From a gamma proteobacterium symbiont of Taylorina sp. (lineage in GTDB: Bacteria > Pseudomonadota > Gammaproteobacteria > GRL18): a DNA stretch of 64,000 nucleotides. Below are positions 30,501 to 39,038 of this stretch, in pieces. A model generated the notes under the pieces. That model worked only from the letters and a program-made list of their open reading frames with translations, did no database searches and was not told the origin of the DNA. A program made the position numbers and the translations under genes. Within the stretch, counting starts at the first letter, position 1. The number at the start of each line of letters is the position of its first letter. The stretch spans positions 47,558 through 111,557 of the forward strand of contig JAHXIV010000005.1 in assembly GCA_025655455.1 (NCBI GenBank), read 5' to 3'.

Positions 30501-32469
30501 TGGGTGGAATTAAATAACCCGTCACACCATGATCTACACGCTCTGTTATTGCCCCGACACGAGAAGCTATAACCGGAATTCCTAATGCTTGAACCTCACT
30601 TAGAGTCAAACAGAATGTTTCATCATAAGTTGAAGGAATTAATGCGACATCAGTTGATTTCAGCAGGTGTGCTAATTGCTCATGTTGATAGAAACCGTGA
30701 ATGTTTACACCATATTTATTTAAATCTGCCTGATATTCATGAGATACACCACCTATTATGCTTAAATTTATCTTTTTATATTGTAATTTTTTTGCCAGTT
30801 TTACAATTGTCTCAGCACCCTTAGCCTGATTTAAATTACCTATACAGACTACTTCTAATATTGGTTTTTGCATCGAATACCGGACAGGTGCTTCCGGTAG
30901 TTTAATACCATGAGGGATTATCTGGATTTTTTCAGCAATACGTGGGTCAAATGCCTGAGCAAATTTATTACTAACAAACTCAGAAGGAGCTATCAGGCAA
31001 TCACTGGATTCTAAAACATTTGTGATTAATAATTGCCTTTGTTCTATATATTCACTAATGGATTGATTTGTGTTGGCATTAATATAAACCTGCTTTAAGG
31101 TTATGCAATCTATACACTCATTATCATTGGCTGAAATGCTCTTTTTTTGACAGCGATTTCCATTAGGCAAAAGCATATTGTAATCAGGGCACAATAAGTA
31201 ATAATCATGTAAAGAAATAATGACTTGCCTGCCTAATTTTTTCGCAATAAGCGGCAGTGCAAGAGTTCCCCATTTTGCAAGATGTTGAAAGTGAATAACT
31301 GGATATTGCCCACCTATTAAAAATCGTGTGAAGTTTTCTTCAACTAAATAATTGCGAATGGTCGCAGGCAGGTTATTGATATAATAATTACATTTTATAT
31401 TTTCTATCTGGTATGCAATATTTCGTATACTATTAGCAGTTGCCTTAGAATGCTTATCTTTATCTGATTCAGCCACACCAGTGTCAAAATTTTGATCAAC
31501 CATGTCCGCCCAAAGTGGATTTAAATCAGCAGGGTAAATAACACTCACATTAAATTTATTTTTGATTCCTTCTGCAATTTCATAACTATGAATTTCTGTT
31601 CCCCCGGCTTTTAGAGAGTTATGTAATACCATTAATAGTTGAGGATTATGGTCTGTTTGATGATTTAATCTTATCTTCTCCTGTACTGTTCTTAATGGAT
31701 TTAAATAACAAAACTCTTTTACAGCAGATAAATAACCGGGCCAGCGGAGATTCAGTAATTCTGCATTAATCCTTTTATTCTGGTCAGTGGAATCAATTGA
31801 GTCAAAAGAAGCCCCCCCCTGATGATAAATATAGAGGTTGTCACAACACACAATTTCAAATCCAGCCATCCAGGTACGCATTGAAAAATCACATTCTTCA
31901 GCATATCCAGGTGAAAACACTTCATCAAAATATCCAATAGACTTAAATATTTGTTTATGAACTAACATACAAAAACCAACGGCTGTTGGTATCCTGGGAT
32001 AGCTGGGAGTAATTAAATCCATTATTAAAGATATTTCCTGAGGTGTTTCAGCAAGTATTGGATTATTTTGATTAATTTGGGGAACAGATAAAATTGTGGC
32101 ATTATTTGATAATGGGCAGACAATACCAATAGATGAATCACTTTGCAGACAGGAAAGTAATTTTTCAATCCACAGAGGAGTGACTATAGTGTCACTATTC
32201 AGGATAAGAATATGCTCTTTACATTGACTAATAGCATAGTTAATGGAAGCAACAAAACCAATATTTTTGTTGTTTAGGATAGAGGTGATATTAAGGTTTG
32301 ATTCTTTGTACTGGTTTATAATATCAGGAATACGATTATCAGTACTTGCATCATCAATGAGAATAACACGATGTTGTTTAGAGGTATATTTTGCAACGCT
32401 GCTGATGCACTTTTCAAAACTTTCAAAACCATTGTAAACTGGAATAATTACATCTATCAATGCTGCCAT
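27577..32469 (-). CDS. 1630-aa multidomain glycosyltransferase (GT2, GT4 and further GT modules)
   Basis: N-terminal DVIIPVYNGFESFEKCISSV...GIVCPLSNNATI (GT2); VVCIGNLNQAKGAETIVKLAKKL...LSEVQALGIPVIASRVGA (GT4); RPLISIIIAVRNNTHSLTRCLSS (GT2); C-terminal HDQWGGGHYRAIDP...RVGWAGAAQHFGDL (GT4-like). Confidence 0.9.
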   Translation of the reverse strand: MAALIDVIIPVYNGFESFEKCISSVAKYTSKQHRVILIDDASTDNRIPDIINQYKESNLNITSILNNKNIGFVASINYAISQCKEHILILNSDTIVTPLWIEKLLSCLQSDSSIGIVCPLSNNATILSVPQINQNNPILAETPQEISLIMDLITPSYPRIPTAVGFCMLVHKQIFKSIGYFDEVFSPGYAEECDFSMRTWMAGFEIVCCDNLYIYHQGGASFDSIDSTDQNKRINAELLNLRWPGYLSAVKEFCYLNPLRTVQEKIRLNHQTDHNPQLLMVLHNSLKAGGTEIHSYEIAEGIKNKFNVSVIYPADLNPLWADMVDQNFDTGVAESDKDKHSKATANSIRNIAYQIENIKCNYYINNLPATIRNYLVEENFTRFLIGGQYPVIHFQHLAKWGTLALPLIAKKLGRQVIISLHDYYLLCPDYNMLLPNGNRCQKKSISANDNECIDCITLKQVYINANTNQSISEYIEQRQLLITNVLESSDCLIAPSEFVSNKFAQAFDPRIAEKIQIIPHGIKLPEAPVRYSMQKPILEVVCIGNLNQAKGAETIVKLAKKLQYKKINLSIIGGVSHEYQADLNKYGVNIHGFYQHEQLAHLLKSTDVALIPSTYDETFCLTLSEVQALGIPVIASRVGAITERVDHGVTGYLIPPNNANALLKQLLRLADDRHLLKILRHNLLQKQIKSIKDNIIDYDELYQKQTLHFRKKEKTIEPEIPSSTAIIKDLLNLPDMSNLSVLGNKSYNLWRLEQSHYEQLKRLSKINLTGKNLVIHFIILINPENAPYIQQTILSLKQRENKNCFLTLVTRFSELVNNQWKFDNSRLLTIKQGESLTHEINKEIHKVDAHWVACIQSGDSFSVCLPDLLQKHLLKNPGRELIYFDQDMITTEHKHYAPYFKPDFNLELLRAKNYIGNAFLIKQRHLISLGGFSEAMPLVAYNLTFLTLKMCGEKSIGHIDTILFHQLDINAKQSLQYDIKPVVKHHLQDFGIKANISNINSLTSNKIIYGLNKRPLISIIIAVRNNTHSLTRCLSSFVNLTSYKNYEFIIIDNFSDSLENLEKLKAELGFTLLLSNQAKNAAQLYNRAVQFAKGEQLLFLNDQIEIITPDWLNILVTYLQQPGIAIAACRLLNKNRVIVHDGYTLGMGEYGIAGDNCHTYSSVKSIYFNDRHLAKNISAVSIDCLLIHKEIYNQVDGLNEEMFPSLFFDVDLCLKVLAKNHKIVFTPYTALILHGTSSIVTMQTQGTKQASIEKETDEMFQQWLPQLSCDRAYNRNLSLQNSWKIETRVRVPFEKEKSITKKITVFPHDQWGGGHYRAIDPLKALENKGLCELAIYHTEKFKRIEYAPSVTEIARLGTDVLFMHNALSLKQLSKLRHYRDFSQCYKIFSLDDLIDLLPDYNPYSKTNHPDISEHLKTALSYCDRFVVSTAPLAEAYSKYHKDIVIIPNTISAERWKNRAVTRINSDKPRVGWAGAAQHFGDLEMIKSVISNLKDQVDWIFLGPCPDSIRPYLHEHYPMVDFEYYPDKLASLALDAAIAPLCDNAFNHAKSNLKLLEYGISGYPVVCSDITPYKGAPVIRVKNKKDEWIGAIQSLVQDRNTSISEGEKLRQWVQSNWMLEDQLDNWNSIIN

Positions 32470-32626
32470 ATTAATTACTCTTAAAATTATTTGACGAACT
32501 AGTATATTACATATGCCAACTGAGAAGTTATTTTTTTGCTTATCAATATCTTTACTAATTATAAGGATAATATTATAATTAAAGATCTGTGCTTATAAAA
32601 AATTGTTATTTAAGGTATCACTAAAT

Positions 32627-34204
32627 ATGGTTAATAAGAAAAAAGCTGCAGATGTGGCCGGAATAGTGTTGTTTAGTTTTTGTTCCGGTACATCTAGTGC
32701 AGGTGATTATATTGAAGAAGATCCTGAAATAAATAATGATTCATTTATATCTAAAATAACCCTGGCTCCTGAAGCTAGCATTCCCGGTCCCTCTTACAGC
32801 AGCACTCGATCAGTCTACCGTTCCGGTTCCAGTGGTGATGTTGGAGCTGGTTCCAGTGGCGATGCCGGTACTGATGAGCCGGATACTGCCACGACCTCAT
32901 CTTCAAGTGGTGATATTGGAGCTGGTTCCAGTGGTGATGCCGGTACTGATGAGCCGGATACTGCCACAACCTCATCTTCAAGTGGTGATATTGGAGCTGG
33001 TTCCAGTGGTGATGCCGGTTATGTTGAAATGATACTCAGCAGCAGTGTATCTGAAGGTGATGGTTCTACATTTGCAACAGTCAAACGCAGGGATTGCGAT
33101 AGTTCTTCCCCAGCTATTTCGGTTGATTACTTTACTTCTCCGGGTACCGCAACAGAAGGAGCTGATTTTTATCCTGAAAGCGGCACTTTAACTTGGGGAT
33201 CCAGTGGAGATTGCGGCAGTTATGGTTTTGAAGTCAATATTATTGATGACTCAATCTTTGAGCAACAAGAGACATTTAGTGTTTCACTGACTAATCCGAC
33301 AAATGGTTCTTATATTAATGGAGAGAAACTTGTCAGAGTTTCAATTCTGGATGATGATACTTATAAAGTAGAAAAAATAACCGGTGAAGTATTCTTATTA
33401 ACTTCTACTGATGCATCAATACCCAATACCACCAGCACCTTTGATATAGGTGCTATGTTTACTCTGAAAGATTCTAGCATTAGCATTAGACGTGAGGATG
33501 GTAACCTTAGTGATATTCAACCGAACACACTGACAGTTTTTAATCCATCTACAACTGACAATTCTATTGCTATTATTAAGGGTAAAGTGACCAGTACCGT
33601 GAGTTGTGTCAACACTAATAGCTACGATGTTCTGACAGCACTGGCAACAGTTTCTGTCTCAGAATCCTGCAGTCAGGCATTATCGCGAGTCAGCAATATA
33701 CCGGCAAAATTCACTACTGATTATTCACAAAATGGTTTAGATGGTACCTTAAAGGTTACTGTTATTAGCGGGTCTGTCGATATTATAGACAAAAATGGTA
33801 ATATTTCTTCATTAAGTGCAGGGGAAGAAAAGACTATTCAAGAGAGAGTACCGCGTACTTCATGGGTCTTACCAGTTGATAATGATAAAATGTATGGCGG
33901 TAAAGACAATTTCTTTACCTGGACAGAATATGCAGGTGCAGATCGTTATTTAATAGAAGTCAATCTCCCAAGCCCTGTGTTTTATGAAGAAAATCCCGCT
34001 AGTCCTGAATATCCTGAGCAAACGCTTGTTCTTACTTCTAAGTCTTATATTAACTATGATGGTTTAGTCATCTTTGTTGTTCCACTACCAAAAGGATATG
34101 AGGGTATTGTTTTAGAAGTGCGCGTCTATGCTTTGGATGCGGATGATAATATTATTGGAGAAAGTGTTTCCAGTGATAGACGTACAATTACCGTGAAAGA
34201 CTAA
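32627..34204 (+). CDS. Secreted/surface protein with Ser/Thr-rich repeats, Calx-beta domain and FecR-like region
   Basis: SVSEGDGSTFATVKRRD...SPGTATEGADFYPESGTLTW...IIDDSIFEQQETFSVSLTNP Calx-beta; KITGEVFLL...KGKVTS FecR-like. Confidence 0.75.
   Translation: MVNKKKAADVAGIVLFSFCSGTSSAGDYIEEDPEINNDSFISKITLAPEASIPGPSYSSTRSVYRSGSSGDVGAGSSGDAGTDEPDTATTSSSSGDIGAGSSGDAGTDEPDTATTSSSSGDIGAGSSGDAGYVEMILSSSVSEGDGSTFATVKRRDCDSSSPAISVDYFTSPGTATEGADFYPESGTLTWGSSGDCGSYGFEVNIIDDSIFEQQETFSVSLTNPTNGSYINGEKLVRVSILDDDTYKVEKITGEVFLLTSTDASIPNTTSTFDIGAMFTLKDSSISIRREDGNLSDIQPNTLTVFNPSTTDNSIAIIKGKVTSTVSCVNTNSYDVLTALATVSVSESCSQALSRVSNIPAKFTTDYSQNGLDGTLKVTVISGSVDIIDKNGNISSLSAGEEKTIQERVPRTSWVLPVDNDKMYGGKDNFFTWTEYAGADRYLIEVNLPSPVFYEENPASPEYPEQTLVLTSKSYINYDGLVIFVVPLPKGYEGIVLEVRVYALDADDNIIGESVSSDRRTITVKD
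32825..33020 (+). repeat. In-frame 75-bp (25-aa) tandem repeat, about 2.6 copies
   Basis: Protein unit GSSGDAGTDEPDTATTSSSSGDIGA repeated with near-identical DNA. Confidence 0.9.
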
Positions 34205-34358
34205 TAATTTTATTTGCTGACGGACTCTAATGCAGACAGGCATGTACAGTAGTCAGAGCAGATCAAGGTTTAGCCTGTTTAATGGCAGCCATATAATAAT
34301 TATGACCACTAAAGCACACGGTAAACAAACAAATCAGGGCAATGATAAAGCAGAATAA

Positions 34359-34493
34359 TTATGTACCAAGATTAATAGAAATACTTTTTACCTGATTAAC
34401 AGCAAGAGCCGTCTTTTTCACTCTGGTAACACAATGATCACAAGTCATATCGATAATGTGGATTTTATAAGATTCCTGCTGCTCACCTGTCAT
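34359..34493 (-). pseudogene. Truncated heavy-metal-associated (HMA) domain metallochaperone ORF
   Basis: Short ORF absent from the supplied track: MTGEQQESYKIHIIDMTCDHCVTRVKKTALAVNQVKSISINLGT*, with MTCxHC motif; a downstream frame reads ...YYMAAIKQAKP*, like an HMA C-terminus. Confidence 0.65.
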
Positions 34494-34528
34494 CTTAATA
34501 TGCCCTTAAAATTATTCTCTTTTAATAA

Positions 34529-34885
34529 CTACTTGCCTGGTGTCTGACACATCATATAAGCAAAAATCCAGGTAGCAAGAAGAGGCAATATCACCAGATA
34601 AAGATTGAGTTCAAAAGAACAAAACAAATCATGATCAAAACAATTATAAATATTGCTGACCCCCGACATCCAGGCAAATGAGGGTAAAGGCATTCCTGCA
34701 TGTTCACCAAATAAAATCAAACCCGGCGCTAAAAAAATGGCCAGAAAGGTACTGCGGATCCAACAGGATACCTGTTGTTTAATTAGTTTTTTCCTAATCC
34801 ATAAAACCGCTGACAAATAAACTATCAGTGCTGCAATTCCTATCCCTACCATTGCTATACCGCTATCTAACACAATTTTTCTCAC
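34529..34885 (-). CDS. Small membrane protein, hypothetical
   Basis: 118-aa ORF with several hydrophobic segments. Confidence 0.65.
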   Translation of the reverse strand: MRKIVLDSGIAMVGIGIAALIVYLSAVLWIRKKLIKQQVSCWIRSTFLAIFLAPGLILFGEHAGMPLPSFAWMSGVSNIYNCFDHDLFCSFELNLYLVILPLLATWIFAYMMCQTPGK

Positions 34886-34895
34886 TTTTTAATAA

Positions 34896-34990
34896 AGAGC
34901 CTTCAGCCAACATGAATTTGGCAGCCATCATTTGTAGTAACATAAAAATAGCTTTAAATCATTTATGTCAATTTTTTGTTACTCAAGAGT
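34896..34990 (-). repeat. Copy A (divergent) of ~95-bp structured dispersed repeat
   Basis: Shares ACTCTTGAGTAACAAAAAATT, TTTTTATGTTACT and GCCAA..TTGGC blocks (minus strand). Confidence 0.75.
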
Positions 34991-35047
34991 TTATAAAAAA
35001 CCAAAAAATGCCTGATATTTTTCGGTTTTATAAACAAGGGCTGTTTG

Positions 35048-35299
35048 TTATTTTTTAACTTTACCACCAGCTAATTTAGCGCAGGTACCTTCTGGAACAA
35101 ATACCCATTCTTCAGGATCGTTATCAACCTTTGCCATACCGGCACAGGCATGTTTCGCAGTACCACAATCATTCATACCCGTTTTTACTATACCCTGGCA
35201 TTTTTCAAAACCAGGTTTGCCCGCATGAGCAGATACACCTAAAATGGCAAGTGCCAGAGCAAATAAAGCAACGAAAGCTGTTTTTTTAAAGTTTTTCAT
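35048..35299 (-). CDS. BufA1-like bufferin-type metallophore (DUF2282)
   Basis: Start Met at 35299: signal peptide then [50 protein letters not shown], the DUF2282 cysteine pattern. Confidence 0.85.
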   Translation of the reverse strand: MKNFKKTAFVALFALALAILGVSAHAGKPGFEKCQGIVKTGMNDCGTAKHACAGMAKVDNDPEEWVFVPEGTCAKLAGGKVKK

Positions 35300-35325
35300 T
35301 TTATTTCCTGTCTTTTGTTTTATAT

Positions 35326-35416
35326 TAAGAGTGCCCACAGCCAAAAAATTGGCACGAATTATTTTAAATAACATAAAAATGACTTAAAATAATTTTGTGA
35401 ACACTTTTTGTTACTT
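35326..35416 (-). repeat. Copy B of ~95-bp structured dispersed repeat
   Basis: CACAGCCAAAAAATTGGCACGAATTATTTTAAATAACATAAAAATGACTTAAAATAATTTTGTG...TTTTTGTTACTT on + strand. Confidence 0.85.
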
Positions 35417-35511
35417 AGAAGTGCACACAGCCAAAAAAATTGGCTCGAATGATTTAAGTAACATAAAAATGACTTAAAATCATTTGTGCTGATTTTTTGT
35501 TACTCAAGAGT
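35417..35511 (-). repeat. Copy C of ~95-bp structured dispersed repeat (abuts copy B)
   Basis: AGAAGTGCACACAGCCAAAAAAATTGGCTCGAATGATTTAAGTAACATAAAAATGACTTAAAATCATTTGTGCTGATTTTTTGTTACTCAAGAGT on + strand. Confidence 0.9.
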
Positions 35512-35569
35512 TATCATAATAATAGTATCATTAAAAAATAACAATATTTAAATAATTAAGGATATTGTC

Positions 35570-36253
35570 ATGGATTCAATTCAACTGGATGAAGGTTGGA
35601 AAAACTGTCTTTCCAAAACATTTGCATCTCAGCAAATGCAGCAATTAAAAGCTTTTTTACGTTCTGAAAAAGATCAGAAGAAAGTTATTTTACCTCATTC
35701 CAACCTCTGGTTTAATGCCTTAAACTGCACTCCTATTGATAAGGTAAAGGTTGTTATCCTGGGTCAGGATCCCTACCCGACACCAGGACATGCTCATGGT
35801 TTATGCTTTTCTGTACTACCTGATGTTAAACCTATTCCAAAATCCTTAATCAATATTTATAAAGAATTACAGGATGATTTAGGTATTAATAACCATAATG
35901 GTCATTTACAAAGCTGGGCTGAACAAGGAGTTTTACTGCTCAATAGTGTTCTTACTGTTGAAAGCGGTAAAGCTAATTCCCATCAGGGACGCGGCTGGGA
36001 ATATTTTACTGATGCTGTTATCCATCAACTCAACAATTTAAATCGACCTCTGGTATTTGTCTTGTGGGGAAGCTATGCACAAAAAAAGGGAGTCATTATA
36101 GATAGTCAAAAACATTTTGTGCTGCGCTCCCCACACCCTTCTCCCTTATCTGCTTATCGTGGTTTTTTCGGCAGCAAACCTTTTTCAAAAATAAATCAGT
36201 TTTTACAAGAAAATGCTCAGTCTGGCATTGATTGGAGCACTCAGCTAAAGTAA
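35570..36253 (+). CDS. ung: Uracil-DNA glycosylase
   Basis: VVILGQDPYPTPGHAHGLCFSV; SPHPSPLSAYRGFFGSKPFS. Confidence 0.97.
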   Translation: MDSIQLDEGWKNCLSKTFASQQMQQLKAFLRSEKDQKKVILPHSNLWFNALNCTPIDKVKVVILGQDPYPTPGHAHGLCFSVLPDVKPIPKSLINIYKELQDDLGINNHNGHLQSWAEQGVLLLNSVLTVESGKANSHQGRGWEYFTDAVIHQLNNLNRPLVFVLWGSYAQKKGVIIDSQKHFVLRSPHPSPLSAYRGFFGSKPFSKINQFLQENAQSGIDWSTQLK

Positions 36254-36292
36254 AATGAGATTAAATTTATAATCAATGCAAGTGGAATAGTA

Positions 36293-36655
36293 ATGGCTAA
36301 AAAAATATTAGTAGTAGATGATTCAACCTCCATGAGACAAATGGTGGCATTCACTCTAAAAGGTGCTGGATTTGATGTCGTGGAAGCCAGTGATGGTTTA
36401 CAGGGACTTGAAGCCGCTAAAGGACAAAGCTTTGATGCAGTTTTTACTGACGTCAATATGCCTAATATGGATGGCCTGGCTTTTACCAGAGAATTGCGTC
36501 AACTATCTGCTTTTAAATTTACTCCAATTCTGGTACTCACCACAGAGGCAGGTCCGGACAAGAAGAAAGAAGGAAAGGCTGCCGGGGCGACTGGCTGGCT
36601 TGTTAAACCTTTTAATCCTGATCAATTACTTAACACTATTAAACGTGTTTTATAA
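36293..36655 (+). CDS. Single-domain CheY-like response regulator
   Basis: KILVVDDSTSMRQMVAFTLKGAGFDVVEA; TDVNMPNMDG. Confidence 0.93.
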   Translation: MAKKILVVDDSTSMRQMVAFTLKGAGFDVVEASDGLQGLEAAKGQSFDAVFTDVNMPNMDGLAFTRELRQLSAFKFTPILVLTTEAGPDKKKEGKAAGATGWLVKPFNPDQLLNTIKRVL

Positions 36656-36719
36656 CTTTAGAAATTTCAATTCCGTAAAAGTCGTTATCCCAGTGGTTAG
36701 GATAACAAAGCAGGACATA

Positions 36720-38348
36720 CTATTTTAACCATGCATGGATGGCTGCAATTGAACCTATAGCTGCTAAAATTTGTGCTTCTGTCAGCATATGAGCAGAATA
36801 AAGAATCGCACTACTAATCAATAAAGCGGAACTCAGAATAGCCTGAATCGTCATTTTATTCTGAGTTTCAATTTTCTCTTCAATTCGATTTAAAGCCTCA
36901 CTCTTGTAATTAATACTGAGTTTTCCCTGACGAGCCTGCTGTACAACATCAAACACCTTATTAGGAAACTCTGGTAATTGTTCTATCCATAATGGCGCAT
37001 TATGCTTGATCTGTTTAGCAAAAGAACGCAGACCCAGCTGTTCTTTCATCCAGTTTTCTAAAAAAGGTTTAGCTGTATCCCAAAGATCCAGTTTCGGGTA
37101 TAGTTGACGACCCAGTCCTTCAATATTCAATAGTGTTTTTTGCAATAAGACTAATTGCGGCTGAACTTCCATATTAAAACGTCTGGCCGTTTGAAATAAT
37201 CTCAATAATAACTGACCAAAAGAAATTTCATGTAAGGGTTTTTCAAAAATAGGCTCACAAACTGAACGAATAGCGGATTCAAAATCATCAATACGGGTAT
37301 CTGCCGGTACCCAGCCTGATTGCACATGCAATTCTGCTACTCGATAATAATCCCGGTTAAAAAATGCCAGAAAATTTTCTGCCAGATAACGTTGATCTTC
37401 CGGACTTAAACTCCCCATAATACCAAAATCAATGGCAATATATTGACCTGTATTAGAAACAAAAATATTGCCCGGATGCATATCTGCATGGAAAAAATTA
37501 TCACGAAACACCTGAGTAAAAAATATTTCTACACCAATTTCAGCCAATTTTTTAAAATCAATGTCCATAGCCTTCAGATCATTCATATTGGTCACTGGCA
37601 TGCCATGAATACGCTCCATCACCATGACTTTTTTACGACAATGATCCCAGTCTACCTCAGGAATATATAATAGCGGTGAGTCATTAAAATTTCGTCTCAG
37701 TTGTGAAGCATTGGCGGCTTCACGCATTAGATCCAACTCATCTATTATATTTTTTTCAAACTCTTGCACCACTTCTGTCGGGCGTAAACGTTTACCATCA
37801 GACCAGTATTTTTCAACTTTTCCTGCAATGGCATAAAGTAATGCCAAATCACGACGAATGACTTTTTCAATATTAGGACGCACCACCTTGACAATCATTT
37901 CCCGGCCATCTTTCATCTTTGCCGTATGTACCTGGGCAATTGAAGCTGAGGCCAGTGGAATACGATCAAATTCTATAAAAATGTCATCAATGACTTGTTT
38001 AAATTGTTGTTCAATAATTTCTACAGCCACATCACCGGGGAAAGGGGGAACCTGATCCTGCAATTTTGCCAGCTCATCCGCCAAATCATCAGGCAATAAG
38101 TCGCGGCGCGTAGAGAGTATTTGCCCAAATTTAACAAAAATGGGACCTAAATCTTCCAGAGTTTTTCTAATTCTCTCTCCACGCGGTGCTTGTGAACGCT
38201 TTCTAAACCAGAATGACGGTGAAAAAAAACGAATTAAACCAACCCCCCTGAATAAATGGGTATCCAGCAGCAATTCATCCAGTCCGTGACGTAAAAATAC
38301 ACGGCTAATAAAAATTAAATGAAAAAAATGAGCAATAGTTTTAAACAT
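36720..38348 (-). CDS. ubiB: Ubiquinone biosynthesis protein UbiB (ABC1 kinase-like)
   Basis: [41 protein letters not shown]; follows ubiE-ubiJ. Confidence 0.96.
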   Translation of the reverse strand: MFKTIAHFFHLIFISRVFLRHGLDELLLDTHLFRGVGLIRFFSPSFWFRKRSQAPRGERIRKTLEDLGPIFVKFGQILSTRRDLLPDDLADELAKLQDQVPPFPGDVAVEIIEQQFKQVIDDIFIEFDRIPLASASIAQVHTAKMKDGREMIVKVVRPNIEKVIRRDLALLYAIAGKVEKYWSDGKRLRPTEVVQEFEKNIIDELDLMREAANASQLRRNFNDSPLLYIPEVDWDHCRKKVMVMERIHGMPVTNMNDLKAMDIDFKKLAEIGVEIFFTQVFRDNFFHADMHPGNIFVSNTGQYIAIDFGIMGSLSPEDQRYLAENFLAFFNRDYYRVAELHVQSGWVPADTRIDDFESAIRSVCEPIFEKPLHEISFGQLLLRLFQTARRFNMEVQPQLVLLQKTLLNIEGLGRQLYPKLDLWDTAKPFLENWMKEQLGLRSFAKQIKHNAPLWIEQLPEFPNKVFDVVQQARQGKLSINYKSEALNRIEEKIETQNKMTIQAILSSALLISSAILYSAHMLTEAQILAAIGSIAAIHAWLK

Positions 38349-38360
38349 TTTATGAGGTCA

Positions 38361-39020
38361 CTAAGGGGTCTGACTTTCTAATAATCGGTTTAAGCGGGCT
38401 TCTGCTCGATCAACATCACTACGAATTATATCAATCTGATTATTAAAATGATTAACTTCCGGGCCAGAAGCAATATCCCGTGTTTCATACTGGATGTATT
38501 CACCAGCATCCATAGCAATACTATTGATCAGCTGCTTTCCCCATGTAAACATACCACGAGTTGCATTTCCAAGTGAGTGAGCAATTACATCTCCTGTGAT
38601 ATGAGAAACATGCTCTTCCCAGTCAATATCCAATTGTTGAAACAATGATTGAAAATGTTGTCCTAACGCAATATCACCGGTAATTTTTATATCACCGTTG
38701 AAAACGGTTCTGGTTTTTGTTTTTTCATCTGCAGCAGCAATACGGGCGAAGGCAGGAATTGAACCGGAAATTACTGTATCTGCATCACCTTCATAGTGAC
38801 TAATAATTTGAATACCCTGATGATCTGGAAAAAAATAGAAGGTTTGTTTAATATCACTGATATGAAAGGCAACAATCTTACCTTTAAAACGCTTTAAACG
38901 CTTAAAGGTTTCCGGATCCATGGCAAATAACTGGTTGATACCTGTTTCCATGGCCGCCAGCAAAGGAATCATCAGGGGATTGATATCAGGCTGTTCAGAT
39001 TTTGTTGAGTATTGGTTCAT
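38361..39020 (-). CDS. ubiJ: Ubiquinone biosynthesis accessory factor UbiJ (SCP2 domain)
   Basis: Position between ubiE and ubiB; GDIKITGDIALGQHFQSLFQQLDIDWEEHVS. Confidence 0.9.
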   Translation of the reverse strand: MNQYSTKSEQPDINPLMIPLLAAMETGINQLFAMDPETFKRLKRFKGKIVAFHISDIKQTFYFFPDHQGIQIISHYEGDADTVISGSIPAFARIAAADEKTKTRTVFNGDIKITGDIALGQHFQSLFQQLDIDWEEHVSHITGDVIAHSLGNATRGMFTWGKQLINSIAMDAGEYIQYETRDIASGPEVNHFNNQIDIIRSDVDRAEARLNRLLESQTP

Positions 39021-39038
39021 TATTATGGGTGATAGTGA

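Noticed and set aside
32825-33020. CRISPR-like repeat
   Set aside because: Direct 75-bp units are in-frame coding repeats without spacers; no cas genes; not a CRISPR array.
32775-33032. Overlapping ORFs 32775..32981 (-) and 32832..33032 (+) with repetitive sequence
   Set aside because: Alternative frames of the in-frame 75-bp tandem repeat; they are by-products of low-complexity DNA, not genes.
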